A stretch of 64,000 bases of DNA. It comes from Burkholderiales bacterium (GTDB taxonomy: Bacteria; Pseudomonadota; Gammaproteobacteria; Burkholderiales; Burkholderiaceae_C). The translations under genes and the position numbers were made by a program. Positions 1-9,319 of this stretch are shown one piece after another (position 1 is the first letter of the stretch; every line of letters begins with the position of its first letter). The notes beneath the pieces are model-generated. The model had not been told where the DNA came from. It was given only the letters and a program-made list of their open reading frames with translations, and searched no databases. The stretch is from assembly GCA_028872015.1 (NCBI GenBank), contig JAGWLO010000001.1:62001-126000 (forward strand), in the 5' to 3' direction.

Positions 1-921
1 CGGCGCGACACCGCCGCGGCCTGGTTCGCGCGCTACTACGCCGAACGCGTGCTGGCGCTGGTGCGCCGCCAGCGCGACGAGGCCGTGCTGCAAGTCGATG
101 CCGCCGAGGCGGCCTACCGCGGCGGCCGCGGCGCGCAGGCCGACGTGTTCGCCGCGCGCTCGGCGGTGGCGCAGATCGACGACCGCATCCTGCAGGCGCA
201 GCAGCAGGCCGCCAGCGCGCAGACCACCCTCGCGCGCTGGGTGGGGGCGGCAGCGACGCAGCCGCTGGCCGAACCACCGCCGCTGGCCCTGGCGCAGGCC
301 GATGCTCAGGCCGGTGCGCCTGCCGCCGCTGCGCCGCCGGCGCTGGACCGCCACCCCGAGATCGTGCTGCTGCGGCGCCAGGAGCGCCAGGCCCAGGCCG
401 ATGCCGCGCTGGCGCGCGCCGACCGCGACCCCGACTGGAGCATCGCGCTGCGCTACAGCCAGCGCGGGCCGGCCTACTCCAACATGGTGTCGGTGAGCCT
501 GTCGGTCCCGCTGACGCTGGACCGCGCGAACCGGCAGGACCGCGAGCTCGCCGCCCGCCTGGCCACGGTGGAGCAGCTGCGCGACCAGCGCGAAGAGGCT
601 GCGCGGGCGCTGCAGGCCGAGATCGCGCGCTGGCAGCAGGCGTGGCAGAGCGACCGTGAGCGCCTGGCGCACTACGACCACGCGCTGATCCCGCTGGCGG
701 CCGAGCGCACGCAGGCGGCCACCGCGGCCTACCGCGGCGGCGGCGGCAGCCTGGCGGCCGTGCTCGACGCGCGCCGCGCCGAGATCGACGTCCGCATCGA
801 CCGCCTGCGCCTGCAGGCCGACGCCGCCGAGCGCTGGGCCGCGCTCGAGTACCTGGGGCCGGGCGCGATGGCCGGTGCCGACCCCTCCGCCGACCTGGCC
901 ACCACCCCCCGGGAGCGCTGA
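1..921 (+). CDS. TolC-family outer-membrane efflux channel (CusC/CzcC-like), 5' truncated
   Basis: The reading frame is open from the first base of the window, so the N-terminus lies outside; the ATG at 49 is internal to the frame. The 306 visible residues are Ala/Arg/Gln-rich long helices with heptad character, typical of the periplasmic alpha-barrel of TolC-family proteins. The repeated pattern AAYRGG (about residues 38 and 242) marks the two structural repeats of the family. Such proteins trimerise in the outer membrane and form the exit duct of tripartite metal efflux pumps. The stop lies 2 bp before the adaptor gene, so this is the first visible gene of a Cus/Czc-type operon. The Cu/Ag assignment comes from the downstream genes rather than from this protein. 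Confidence 0.9.
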   Translation, partial: RRDTAAAWFARYYAERVLALVRRQRDEAVLQVDAAEAAYRGGRGAQADVFAARSAVAQIDDRILQAQQQAASAQTTLARWVGAAATQPLAEPPPLALAQADAQAGAPAAAAPPALDRHPEIVLLRRQERQAQADAALARADRDPDWSIALRYSQRGPAYSNMVSVSLSVPLTLDRANRQDRELAARLATVEQLRDQREEAARALQAEIARWQQAWQSDRERLAHYDHALIPLAAERTQAATAAYRGGGGSLAAVLDARRAEIDVRIDRLRLQADAAERWAALEYLGPGAMAGADPSADLATTPRER

Positions 922-923
922 GC

Positions 924-2273
924 ATGACCTCCCGACGCCTGACTTTCATCGCGGCGGCCCTGCTCGCCGCCGTCCTGCTCGGTACCGCCGGCTGGGGCCT
1001 GTACACCGCCGGCGTGCAGCACGGCCGCGGCGCCGCCACCTCCGCCGCCTCCGTCACCTCCGGAGGGCTCGTGGCGGGCGACATCGACCCCGCCAACGGC
1101 AAGCACATCCTGTACTACCACGACCCGATGGTGCCGGCGTCGCGGTTCGACAAGCCCGGCAAGTCGCCCTTCATGGACATGCCGCTGGTGCCGGTGTACG
1201 CCGATGACCGCGGCACAGACAGCGGCAACGGCAACCACAGCGGAGTGCGCGTGAGCCCGCGCATGCGGGAGAGCCTGGGCGTGCGCACCGCGCCGGTGGT
1301 GGAGGGCACGCTGGCGCCGGAAGTCGCGGCCGTGGGCAGCATCGCCTTCGACGAGCGCGAGCAGGCCGTGGTGCAGGCGCGTGCCGGCGGCTGGATCGAG
1401 CGGCTGTACGTGCGTGCCACGCTCGACCGCGTGGCCGCCGGCCAGCCGCTGGCGGATCTGTACGTGCCCGACTGGATCGCGGCGCAGGAGGACTACCTGG
1501 CGCTGCGGCGCATGCCGGGCCCCGACCTCGCGCCCCTGGTGGACGCGGCACGCCAGCGCATGCTGCAGGCGGGCATGAGCGCCGACCAGGTCGCGCTGGT
1601 GGAGCGCAGCGGCCGCACGCAGCCGCGCATCACGCTGCGCGCGCCCATCGGCGGCGTGGTGGTCGAGCTGCAGGCGCGCCAGGGCATGACCGTGATGCCG
1701 GGAACCCCGCTGTTCCGCATCAACGGCCTGGCCACCGTCTGGGCCGATGCGCAGGTGCCCGAGAGCCAGGCCGGGCTGCTGCGGCCGGGTGCACGCGTGC
1801 AGGCCACGAGCCCATCGGCGCCCGGCCGCACGTTCAGCGGCCGGGTGCAGGCCATCCTGCCCGCGGTAGACCCGCGCACCCGCACGCTCACCGCCCGCAT
1901 GGTGCTGGCCAACCCGGGCCATCAGCTCGCCCCGGGCATGTACGTGCAGATGCGGCTGGCCGGCGCCGGCACCGGCCCGGCCCTGCTGGTGCCCAGCGAG
2001 GCCGTCATCCGCACCGGCCGGCGCGCCGTGGTGGTGCTGGCCACGGGCGACGGCCACTTCCGCCCGGTGCAGGTGCAGACCGGGCTGGACAGCGGCGGCC
2101 GCACCCAGATCCTGAGCGGCCTGCAGGCGGGGCAGCGCGTGGTCGCGTCGGGCCAGTTCCTGATCGACTCCGAAGCCAGCCTGCGCGGCGTGGAGACCTG
2201 GATGCAGGGCGCCAGCGCCCCGGCCGACGCGAACGGCGCCGCCAGCAACGCCGGCGCCGGGGGCCGCCCGTGA
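924..2273 (+). CDS. cusB: CusB-like RND efflux periplasmic adaptor
   Basis: This is the membrane-fusion protein linking the RND pump to the outer-membrane channel (449 aa). An N-terminal hydrophobic segment (about residues 8-28) anchors or exports it. A metal-binding segment near residues 60-90 contains [14 protein letters not shown] and MDMPLVPVY. Its three methionines match the Cu(I)/Ag(I)-binding methionines known from E. coli CusB, and no CPxC motif is present. Barrel-sandwich, hairpin and beta-barrel segments follow. The gene starts 2 bp after the channel gene and its stop overlaps the pump start by 4 bp, indicating translational coupling. The Pro/Ala/Gly-rich C-terminus is short. CzcB for Co/Zn/Cd is the alternative, but the methionine signature favours copper or silver. 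Confidence 0.9.
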   Translation: MTSRRLTFIAAALLAAVLLGTAGWGLYTAGVQHGRGAATSAASVTSGGLVAGDIDPANGKHILYYHDPMVPASRFDKPGKSPFMDMPLVPVYADDRGTDSGNGNHSGVRVSPRMRESLGVRTAPVVEGTLAPEVAAVGSIAFDEREQAVVQARAGGWIERLYVRATLDRVAAGQPLADLYVPDWIAAQEDYLALRRMPGPDLAPLVDAARQRMLQAGMSADQVALVERSGRTQPRITLRAPIGGVVVELQARQGMTVMPGTPLFRINGLATVWADAQVPESQAGLLRPGARVQATSPSAPGRTFSGRVQAILPAVDPRTRTLTARMVLANPGHQLAPGMYVQMRLAGAGTGPALLVPSEAVIRTGRRAVVVLATGDGHFRPVQVQTGLDSGGRTQILSGLQAGQRVVASGQFLIDSEASLRGVETWMQGASAPADANGAASNAGAGGRP

Positions 2274-5200
2274 TCGCGCGCCTGATCCGCTGGTCCACGG
2301 CCAACCGCTTCCTGGTGCTGCTGGCCACCGCCCTGCTCACCGCCTGGGGGCTGGTGTCGGTGCAGGGCACGCCGCTGGACGCGCTGCCCGACCTGTCGGA
2401 CGTGCAGGTGATCATCCGCACCACCTACCCCGGCCAGGCGCCGCGCATCGTCGAGAACCAGGTCACCTACCCGCTGACCACCACGATGCTGTCGGTGCCC
2501 GGGGCGCGCACGGTGCGCGGGTATTCCTTCTTCGGCGACTCGTTCGTGTACGTGCTGTTCGCCGACGGCACCGACCCGTACTGGGCGCGCTCGCGCGTGC
2601 TGGAGTACCTGAACCAGGTGCAGTCGCGCCTGCCGCCCGGCGCCCGCGCCACGCTCGGGCCCGATGCCACCGGCGTGGGCTGGATCTACCAGTACGCGCT
2701 GGTCGACCGCAGCGGCACGCACGACCTCGGCCAGCTGCGCGCCTTGCAGGACTGGTTCCTGAAGTACGAGCTGAAGACCGTGCCCGACGTGGCCGAGGTG
2801 GCCACCATCGGCGGCATGGTGCGGCAGTACCAGGTGGTGGTGGACCCCGACAAGCTGGCCGCCTACCGCCTGCCGCTGACGACGGTGGAAGACGCGATCC
2901 GGCGCGCCAACCAGGAAGGCGGCGGCTCGGTGCTCGAGCTGGGCGAGGCCGAGTACATGGTGCGGGCCTCGGGCTACCTGCACACGCTGGACGACTTCCG
3001 CGCCATCCCGCTGGCCACCGACGACGCCGGCGTGCCGGTGCGCCTGGGCGATGTGGCCCATATCCAGATCGGGCCCGAGATGCGACGCGGCATCGGCGAG
3101 CTCGACGGCCAGGGCGAGGCCGTGGGCGGCGTGATCGTGATGCGCTCGGGCAAGAACGCGCTGCACACCATCGCCGCGGTCAAGGCCAAGCTGCAATCGC
3201 TGCAGGCGGGACTGCCCCGGGGCGTGGAGATCGTGCCCACCTACGACCGCTCGGGCCTGATCGAGCGCGCGGTGCACAACCTGGGCGAGAAGCTGCTGGA
3301 GGAGTTCATCGTCGTGGCCGTCGTCTGCGCGCTGTTCCTGTTCCACCTGCGCTCGGCCGGCGTGGCCATCGTCTCGCTGCCGGTGGGGGTGCTGTGCGCC
3401 TTCATCGTGATGCGCTGGCAGGGCGTCAACGCCAACATCATGTCGCTGGGCGGCATCGCCATCGCGATCGGCGCCATGGTCGACGCGGCGGTGGTGATGA
3501 TCGAGAACGCACACAAGCACCTCGAACGCTGGGCCCACGCGCACCCGGGCCGGCGGCTCGAGGGCGAGGCGCGCTGGGCCGTGGTGGCCGATGCCGCGGC
3601 CGAGGTGGGGCCGGCCCTGTTCTTCTCGCTGCTGATCATCACGCTGAGCTTCATCCCGGTGTTCACGCTCCAGGCCCAGGAGGGGCGACTGTTCGCGCCG
3701 CTGGCCTTCACCAAGACCTACGCGATGGCGGCCGCGGCCGGCCTGTCGGTGACGCTCATCCCGGTGCTGATGGGCTACCTGATCCGCGGCCCCATCCCGC
3801 CCGAGCAGGCCAACCCGCTGAACCGGGGGCTGATCGCGCTGTACCGGCCGCTGCTGGACGCCGTGCTGCGCTGGCCCAAGGCCACGCTGGCCGGCGCCCT
3901 GCTGCTGCTGGCGCTCAGCCTGTGGCCGCTGCAGCACATCGGCGCCGAGTTCATGCCGCCGCTGTACGAGGGCGACCTGCTGTACATGCCCACGGCGCTG
4001 CCCGGCCTGTCGGCGGGCAAGGCGGCCGAGCTGCTGCAGCAGACCGACCGCCTGATCAAGACCGTGCCCGAGGTGCTCAGCGTCTACGGCAAGGCCGGCC
4101 GCGCCGACAGCGCCACCGACCCGGCGCCGATGGAGATGTTCGAGACGACGATCCAGTTCAAGCCGCGCGCCCAGTGGCGGCCCGGCATGACGCCCGAGAA
4201 GCTGGTGGCCGAACTCGACCGCACCGTGCACGTGCCGGGCCTGTCCAACATCTGGGTGCCGCCGATCCGCAACCGCATCGACATGCTGGCCACCGGCATC
4301 AAGAGCCCGGTGGGGGTGAAGGTGGCCGGCCCCGACCTGGCCACGATCGACCGCCTCACGCGCCAGATCGCCGCGGCGCTGCAGCCGGTGCCGGGGGTCA
4401 CCAGCGCACTGGCCGAGCGAGTGACGGGCGGCCGCTACATCGACATCGACATCCACCGCGAGCAGGCCGCGCGCTACGGCATGAACATCGCCGACGTCCA
4501 GGCCATCGTCGGCTCGGCCATCGGCGGCGACAACGTCGGCGAGGTCGTGGACGGGCTGCAGCGCTTCCCGATCAACCTGCGCTACCCGCGGGCGCTGCGC
4601 GACACGCCCGAGCGCCTGCGCGAGCTGCCCATCGTCACCCCGCGCGGCGCACGCGTGCTGCTGTCCGACCTGGCCGACGTGCGCGTGGCCGACGGCCCGC
4701 CGATGCTGCGCAGCGAGAACGCGCGGCTGTCGGGCTGGGTCTACGTCGACATCCACGGTCGCGACCTGCGCTCGGCGGTGGACGACATGCAGCGCGCAGT
4801 GGCGCGCCGGGTGGTGCTGCCGCCGGGCTACTCGGTGGCCTGGTCGGGGCAGTTCGAGTACCTCGAGCGGGCGACCGCGCGGCTGAAGGTCGTCGTGCCG
4901 TTCACGCTCATGATCATCTTCGTGCTGCTGTACCTCACCTTCCGGCGCTTCGGCGAGGCGCTCTTGATCATGGGCACGCTGCCGTTCGCATTGGTCGGCG
5001 GCATCTGGCTGCTGTACCTGCTGGGCTACAACCTGTCGGTGGCCGGCGCGGTGGGCTTCATCGCGCTGGCCGGCGTATCGGCCGAGTTCGGCGTGATCAT
5101 GCTGCTCTACCTGAAGCAGGCCTGGCAGGCCCGGCTCGACCAGGGGCGCGACAGCCCGGACGACCTGCTCGAGGCCATCCGCGAAGGTGCCGTGCTGCGC

Positions 5201-5422
5201 GTGCGGCCCAAGGCGATGACGGTGGCCGTGATCCTGGCCGGCCTGCTGCCGATCCTGCTCGGCGGCGGCACCGGCTCCGAGGTCATGAAGCGCATCGCCG
5301 CGCCCATGGTCGGCGGCATGGTCACGGCGCCGCTGCTGTCGATGTTCGTCGTCCCGGCCGTCTACCTGCTGATGCGACGCCGCCGCCCGGGCCCCGGCGC
5401 CAACGTTTCCACCACCCCCTGA
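2270..5422 (+). CDS. cusA: CusA-type heavy-metal efflux RND pump
   Basis: A full-length (1050 aa) inner-membrane proton-driven RND transporter of the HAE-2/HME family. The duplicated architecture is clear: TM1 near residues 12-30, a large periplasmic porter loop, TM2-6, a second loop, and TM8-12. The TM4 motif [15 protein letters not shown] carries the conserved proton-relay Asp. Methionines in [10 protein letters not shown] and in [14 protein letters not shown] fall where CusA uses methionines to bind Cu(I)/Ag(I). The GTG start overlaps the adaptor stop. Co/Zn/Cd-specific CzcA proteins lack this methionine arrangement, so I favour Cu/Ag, though specificity is an inference. Confidence 0.94.
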   Translation: MIARLIRWSTANRFLVLLATALLTAWGLVSVQGTPLDALPDLSDVQVIIRTTYPGQAPRIVENQVTYPLTTTMLSVPGARTVRGYSFFGDSFVYVLFADGTDPYWARSRVLEYLNQVQSRLPPGARATLGPDATGVGWIYQYALVDRSGTHDLGQLRALQDWFLKYELKTVPDVAEVATIGGMVRQYQVVVDPDKLAAYRLPLTTVEDAIRRANQEGGGSVLELGEAEYMVRASGYLHTLDDFRAIPLATDDAGVPVRLGDVAHIQIGPEMRRGIGELDGQGEAVGGVIVMRSGKNALHTIAAVKAKLQSLQAGLPRGVEIVPTYDRSGLIERAVHNLGEKLLEEFIVVAVVCALFLFHLRSAGVAIVSLPVGVLCAFIVMRWQGVNANIMSLGGIAIAIGAMVDAAVVMIENAHKHLERWAHAHPGRRLEGEARWAVVADAAAEVGPALFFSLLIITLSFIPVFTLQAQEGRLFAPLAFTKTYAMAAAAGLSVTLIPVLMGYLIRGPIPPEQANPLNRGLIALYRPLLDAVLRWPKATLAGALLLLALSLWPLQHIGAEFMPPLYEGDLLYMPTALPGLSAGKAAELLQQTDRLIKTVPEVLSVYGKAGRADSATDPAPMEMFETTIQFKPRAQWRPGMTPEKLVAELDRTVHVPGLSNIWVPPIRNRIDMLATGIKSPVGVKVAGPDLATIDRLTRQIAAALQPVPGVTSALAERVTGGRYIDIDIHREQAARYGMNIADVQAIVGSAIGGDNVGEVVDGLQRFPINLRYPRALRDTPERLRELPIVTPRGARVLLSDLADVRVADGPPMLRSENARLSGWVYVDIHGRDLRSAVDDMQRAVARRVVLPPGYSVAWSGQFEYLERATARLKVVVPFTLMIIFVLLYLTFRRFGEALLIMGTLPFALVGGIWLLYLLGYNLSVAGAVGFIALAGVSAEFGVIMLLYLKQAWQARLDQGRDSPDDLLEAIREGAVLRVRPKAMTVAVILAGLLPILLGGGTGSEVMKRIAAPMVGGMVTAPLLSMFVVPAVYLLMRRRRPGPGANVSTTP

Positions 5423-5436
5423 AACAGGAGATCTGC

Positions 5437-5790
5437 ATGCACCCCCAAAAGCTCGGTACCCGCACGGCTGCCGGCCTGGCCGCAGCCCTGGCCCTGGCCA
5501 CGACCACGGCCCAGGCCCAGCAGCCCATGGACAAGATGCCCGGCATGGCCGCGGCCCAGCCTGGCACCGCCCAGCCCGCCAGCGCCACCGGGCTGGTGAA
5601 GGCCGTCGACGCCGCCGCCGGCAAGGTGACGCTGTCGCACGGCCCGATCAAGGCCTTCCACTGGCCGCCGATGACGATGACGTTCCAGGTGCGCGACAAG
5701 GCGCTCTTCGACAGGCTCGTCGTGGGCAAGACGGTGGACTTCGACGTCGTCCACGAGGGCGGCGCCTACATCGTCACCGCGGTGCACTGA
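5437..5790 (+). CDS. cusF: CusF-like periplasmic Cu(I)/Ag(I)-binding protein
   Basis: A small secreted metallochaperone (117 aa). The first 28 or so residues form a signal peptide ending in AQA. The OB-fold domain contains SHGPIKAFHWPPMTMTF, which preserves the CusF ligand set: one His upstream, then Trp, Met and Met in WPPMTM, where the tryptophan makes a cation-pi contact with the metal. A methionine-rich stretch (MDKMPGM) after the signal peptide may bind metal too. The start has a good ribosome site (ACAGGAG) and lies 14 bp after the pump gene, making it the last gene of the efflux operon. It would deliver copper or silver to the adaptor and pump. Confidence 0.9.
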   Translation: MHPQKLGTRTAAGLAAALALATTTAQAQQPMDKMPGMAAAQPGTAQPASATGLVKAVDAAAGKVTLSHGPIKAFHWPPMTMTFQVRDKALFDRLVVGKTVDFDVVHEGGAYIVTAVH

Positions 5791-5804
5791 CCTCGGTCCT
5801 GGGG

Positions 5805-5827
5805 GGCCGCGCCCCTGGCGCGCGGCC
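5805..5827 (+). terminator. Hairpin after the cus operon
   Basis: A perfect 8-bp stem (GGCCGCGC / GCGCGGCC) with a 7-nt loop begins 15 bp after the cusF stop. No T-run follows, so it may act as a Rho-assisted terminator or an mRNA-stabilising hairpin. Assignment rests on position and stem only. Confidence 0.4.
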
Positions 5828-5907
5828 TGCACGCCCCGCTACGATGGACGGCGCGGCGCGGTGATCCGGCAGCGCCGCGGCCCAGAACGCAACGGGAGAG
5901 AACGACC

Positions 5908-6447
5908 ATGCAAGTGCACCAGGGAAGGTATCTGCGAATCCTCACCTCGTCGGCCCTCGCCGCCAGCCTGAGCCTGCTGGCCGGCTGCAGCATGATGCCG
6001 GGCTCCAAGTCCGACCGCGGCACCGCAGCGCCCGCGGCGGCACCGGCGGCCACGCCGTCGGCACCCAAGATCGGCCCGGGCATGAACGCCGCCGGCGAGG
6101 TGATCGACTCGAAGAAGGTCGAATCGGGCTACGGCCGCCACGTCAAGGGCCTGGACGACTGGGAGGGCGAGATCACCGGCAAACCCGCACCCGGCAGCAA
6201 GTTCACGCAGCTGCAGATCGGCATGAGCGCGGCCAAGGCGATGAAGCTGCTGGGCCAGCCCGACGACCAGGGCTCGTACATCACCGGCAAGGCCTTCATC
6301 CCGTTCTTCTTCGGCTCCGACCGCTACCGCTACGAGCTGGTCTACAAGGGCCAGGGGCGCCTGATCTTCGCCGGCGCCAGCGGCTTCGACGGCAGCCAGC
6401 ACCTGATCTGGATCATCCACAGCGCCAACGAGGGCGACACCCGCTGA
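5908..6447 (+). CDS. BamE/SmpA-like lipoprotein
   Basis: A 179-aa lipoprotein. Residues 12-30 form a type II signal peptide with lipobox LAGC, so Cys31 would be acylated. After an Ala/Pro linker, the C-terminal half (FTQLQIGMSAAKAMKLLGQP, then a Tyr/Phe-rich strand region) has the pattern of the BamE/SmpA fold: a short helix pair with LxxGMS followed by a G-Q-P turn. An AGAGAA ribosome site precedes the ATG. Its stop overlaps the next start (TGATG), so it is the first gene of a coupled operon with the lipoprotein hydrolase, ketosynthase, chain-length factor and flavin enzyme. The role is unknown; outer-membrane localisation is likely because residue 2 after the Cys is not Asp. Confidence 0.7.
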   Translation: MQVHQGRYLRILTSSALAASLSLLAGCSMMPGSKSDRGTAAPAAAPAATPSAPKIGPGMNAAGEVIDSKKVESGYGRHVKGLDDWEGEITGKPAPGSKFTQLQIGMSAAKAMKLLGQPDDQGSYITGKAFIPFFFGSDRYRYELVYKGQGRLIFAGASGFDGSQHLIWIIHSANEGDTR

Positions 6448-7220
6448 TGCCGCCGCGCCGCGCAGTCCTGGCGGCCCTGGGAGCTGCCGCCGGCCTGGGC
6501 GGCTGCGCCGCGTGGCGCGCGCACCGCGCGCTGCCCCTGGACACCTGGGTCGACGACGGCGGCTGCCCCGCCACGCTGGCCCCGGTACTGCTGGTGCTGC
6601 TGACCGGCGCCCACATGGCACCGCAAGAGATGGTGCAGCAGGGCTTCATCGCCGCCGTGCGGCAGCGCCACCTGGCGGTGGACGTGACGGTGGCCGACGC
6701 CAACCTGCGCTATGCGTACGACGGGACCCTGCTCGAGCGCCTGCACGACGACGTGATGGCGCCGGCGCGCGCCGCGGGCTGGCGCCGCATCTGGCTCGGC
6801 GGCATCTCCCTGGGCGGCTACGCGGCCCTGCTCTACGCCATGCGCCACCCCGGCGCCATCGAGGGCCTGACGCTGATCGCGCCCTACCTCGGCCGGCCGC
6901 CGTTGCTGCGGGCCATCGCCGCGGCGGGCGGGCCGGCGGCGTGGCAGCGCACGGCCGGGCCGGCCCCGGCGGGCGACATCGACCACGCGCTGTGGCACTG
7001 GCTGGCCGCGCCGCCGGCGGTCATGCGACCGATCGCGCCCCCGATCTGGCTCGGGTACGGCACCGAGGACCGCCTGATCGAGGGCGACCGGCTGCTGGCG
7101 ACGCTGCTGCCCGCCGACCGCGTGGCCACCGCACCCGGCGGCCACGACTGGCCGCCCTGGCGCGCGCTGTGGGCGCGCTGGCTCGACCGCGGCCTGCTGC
7201 CCGGCCACTGCCCCGCATGA
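6447..7220 (+). CDS. Alpha/beta-hydrolase lipoprotein
   Basis: A 257-aa serine hydrolase. The N-terminus (residues 5-20) ends in a lipobox-like LGGC, suggesting membrane anchoring. The nucleophile elbow GISLGGY places the catalytic Ser at about 121. Asp in YGTEDRL (about 208) and His in PGGHDW (about 233) complete a plausible triad. It overlaps the upstream lipoprotein by 1 bp and the ketosynthase by 4 bp, so it is expressed with them. A hydrolase in a KS/CLF operon could act as a thioesterase or as an ester hydrolase releasing or trimming a lipid-like product, but this is inference. Its substrate cannot be read from sequence. Confidence 0.75.
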   Translation: MPPRRAVLAALGAAAGLGGCAAWRAHRALPLDTWVDDGGCPATLAPVLLVLLTGAHMAPQEMVQQGFIAAVRQRHLAVDVTVADANLRYAYDGTLLERLHDDVMAPARAAGWRRIWLGGISLGGYAALLYAMRHPGAIEGLTLIAPYLGRPPLLRAIAAAGGPAAWQRTAGPAPAGDIDHALWHWLAAPPAVMRPIAPPIWLGYGTEDRLIEGDRLLATLLPADRVATAPGGHDWPPWRALWARWLDRGLLPGHCPA

Positions 7221-8416
7221 GGCCCGGGCGCATCACGCCCGTGGCCGTGACGGCGCACGGCCTGGCCTGCGCCGCCGGCGTCGGCCTGCCTGCGCTGGCG
7301 CGGGCCCTGCGCGAAGCGCGCAGCGCGCTCACGCCCAACGACTGGAGCCGCGTGCCGCTGCCGAGCTGGATCGGCCGCGTGCCCGGTGTCGAGGCCGTCG
7401 CGCTGCCGCCGGCGCTGGCGGGCTGGGACGACCGCGCCACGCGCCTGGCCTGGCTCGGGCTGCAGGCCGACGGCTTCATCGAGGCCGTGGGCCGGGCCCG
7501 GGCCCGGCATGGCGCCGCGCGCGTGGGTCTGGTGCTGGGCACCTCGGCGTCGACCATCGGTGCCTCCGAGCGGGCCTACCGCCAGCCGGCGGCCGACGGC
7601 GGATTCCCGCCCACCCTGCGCCACCCGCGCCTGAACACCGTGCATGCGCTGACGATGTTCGTGCAGGAGGCGCTGGCGCTGCAGGGGCCGTGCCTGACGG
7701 TCTCCACCGCCTGCTCGTCGAGCGCGAAGGCCTTCGCGGTGGCCGAGCGCTGGCTGCGGCTGGACCTGGCCGACGCGGTGGTGGTGGCCGGCGTGGACGC
7801 GCTGTGCGAGAGCATCCTGTTCGGCTTCGCCGCCCTGCAGCTGGTGGCGGCCGCACCCTGCCGGCCCTTCGATGCCGCGCGTGCCGGCATCAGCATCGGC
7901 GAGGCGGCGGGCTACGTGCTGCTCGAGCGCGGCCCGTCCGCGTTCCTGCTGCTGGGGCATGGCGAGTCGAACGATGCGCACCACATGTCGAGCCCGCATC
8001 CGCAGGGCCTGGGTGCCGAGCGTGCGCTGGACGCCGCGCTGGCGCGCGCCGGCCTGGCCGCCGAGGCGGTGGACCATCTCAGCCTGCACGGCACCGCCAG
8101 CGCACGCAACGACGAGGTCGAGGCGGCGCTGGTGGCACGCCGCTACCGGGCCGACGTGCATGCCAGCGCCACCAAGGGCACCACCGGCCATGCGATGGGC
8201 GCGGCCGGCATCGTCGGGGCCCTGGTCTGCCGCCTGGCGCTGTGCGATGGCCTGCAGGCCGGCACCGCGGGCTGCGACGCACCCGATCCGGCGCTGGGCC
8301 GCGCCTTCGGCGCGCAGCTGCAGCGCGCGCCACGCCTGGCGCCGGCGCGGCTGGCGGCCAGCCATGCGTTCGGCTTCGGCGGCAACAATGCCGTGCTCGT
8401 CTTCGGCCGGGGTTGA
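7217..8416 (+). CDS. Beta-ketoacyl-ACP synthase (FabF/ApeO-like)
   Basis: A complete condensing enzyme (399 aa). The thiolase-fold catalytic triad is present: Cys166 in VSTACSSS, His291 in SLHGTAS, and His325 in KGTTGHAMGAAG with its neighbouring Lys320. The glycine-rich C-terminal FGFGGNNA is also conserved. Shorter and more divergent than housekeeping FabF, it is paired with a chain-length-factor gene 17 bp downstream, as in aryl polyene, xanthomonadin and type II polyketide loci. The start overlaps the hydrolase stop (ATGA). It would elongate an acyl-ACP by two carbons per round; no acyl carrier protein is encoded in the window, so the partner must be elsewhere. A role in ordinary fatty acid synthesis is less likely given the context. 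Confidence 0.88.
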   Translation: MRPGRITPVAVTAHGLACAAGVGLPALARALREARSALTPNDWSRVPLPSWIGRVPGVEAVALPPALAGWDDRATRLAWLGLQADGFIEAVGRARARHGAARVGLVLGTSASTIGASERAYRQPAADGGFPPTLRHPRLNTVHALTMFVQEALALQGPCLTVSTACSSSAKAFAVAERWLRLDLADAVVVAGVDALCESILFGFAALQLVAAAPCRPFDAARAGISIGEAAGYVLLERGPSAFLLLGHGESNDAHHMSSPHPQGLGAERALDAALARAGLAAEAVDHLSLHGTASARNDEVEAALVARRYRADVHASATKGTTGHAMGAAGIVGALVCRLALCDGLQAGTAGCDAPDPALGRAFGAQLQRAPRLAPARLAASHAFGFGGNNAVLVFGRG

Positions 8417-8433
8417 GCGCGACCGGCACCGGC

Positions 8434-9285
8434 ATGGAACGCACCCTGTACATCGACGGCCTGGGCCTGTGGACGCCCGCGCTGCCCGGCTGGGCAACGG
8501 CCCGGGCGGCGCTGCGCGGCGAGACGCCGGCGGCCGCGGACCCGGCGCCCGGCCCCGGCACGCCGGTGCGGCGCCCCGCCCCGGCCTTGCTGGGCGCGAA
8601 CGAACGCCGCCGCGCCCCCGACACCGTGCTGCTGGCGCTGGAGGTGGCGTCGCAGGCGCTGGCCGGCTCGGGCCACGACGCGGCAGGCCTGGCCAGCGTG
8701 TTCGCCTCGGCCCACGGCGATCTGCCCACCACCGACGCGCTGTGCCGCACGCTGGCGGCCGACCCGCAGGCGCTGTCGCCCACGCGCTTCCACCACTCGG
8801 TGCACAACGCCGCCTCGGGCTACTGGGCCATCGCCAGCGGCAGCCACGCCGCGAGCACGGCGCTGGCGGCGGGCGAACACAGCTTCGGTGCCGGCCTGCT
8901 GGAGGCCGCCACGCAATGCGCCGCCGATGGCGCTCCGGTGCTGCTGGTGGCGCTGGACACCGAGGCCTGCGGCGCGCTCGCCTCGGCCAACCGCAGCCGC
9001 GGCCAGCTGGCGCTGGCACTGTTGCTGGCGCCGCGGCGCAGCGGCGCTTCGCACTGGGCGCTGCGCTGGTGGCTGCAGCCGGCGGCGGACCGGCACGAGG
9101 AGCCGCCGGCCTCGGCGGCCGCGCGGGCTCTGGCGGCCAACGCCATGGCCCCGGCGCTGCCGCTGTTCGAGGCGCTGGCAGGCGGGCGGCCGGCGCGGCG
9201 CACGCTGCCGCTGTCGGCCTCGACGCGGCTCGAACTTCAGCTCGAGCCCCTGGCCGCGGCGCTGGCGCCCGCGGCTGCGGCATGA
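8434..9285 (+). CDS. Ketosynthase chain-length factor (ApeC-like, ketoacyl-synt_2 family)
   Basis: A 283-aa shortened ketosynthase-like protein. It has the conserved SVHNAASGYWAI segment of the ketoacyl-synt_2 family, where the catalytic Cys of a true ketosynthase would be expected a little earlier and is absent. Such proteins pair with an active KS and set product length. A TTG at 8413, overlapping the KS stop, is an alternative start and would add 7 residues; the ATG is preferred. It lies between the KS and the flavin enzyme on the same strand. In E. coli aryl polyene synthesis a KS/CLF heterodimer of this kind builds the polyene chain. Confidence 0.82.
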   Translation: MERTLYIDGLGLWTPALPGWATARAALRGETPAAADPAPGPGTPVRRPAPALLGANERRRAPDTVLLALEVASQALAGSGHDAAGLASVFASAHGDLPTTDALCRTLAADPQALSPTRFHHSVHNAASGYWAIASGSHAASTALAAGEHSFGAGLLEAATQCAADGAPVLLVALDTEACGALASANRSRGQLALALLLAPRRSGASHWALRWWLQPAADRHEEPPASAAARALAANAMAPALPLFEALAGGRPARRTLPLSASTRLELQLEPLAAALAPAAAA

Positions 9286-9319
9286 TGCGCCGTTCGCCCC
9301 AGCTCCGGAAGGACGCGCC

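Noticed and set aside
1922-4756. A 944-codon open frame on the minus strand
   Set aside because: Antisense shadow of cusB and cusA; the translation is low-complexity and shows no family pattern.
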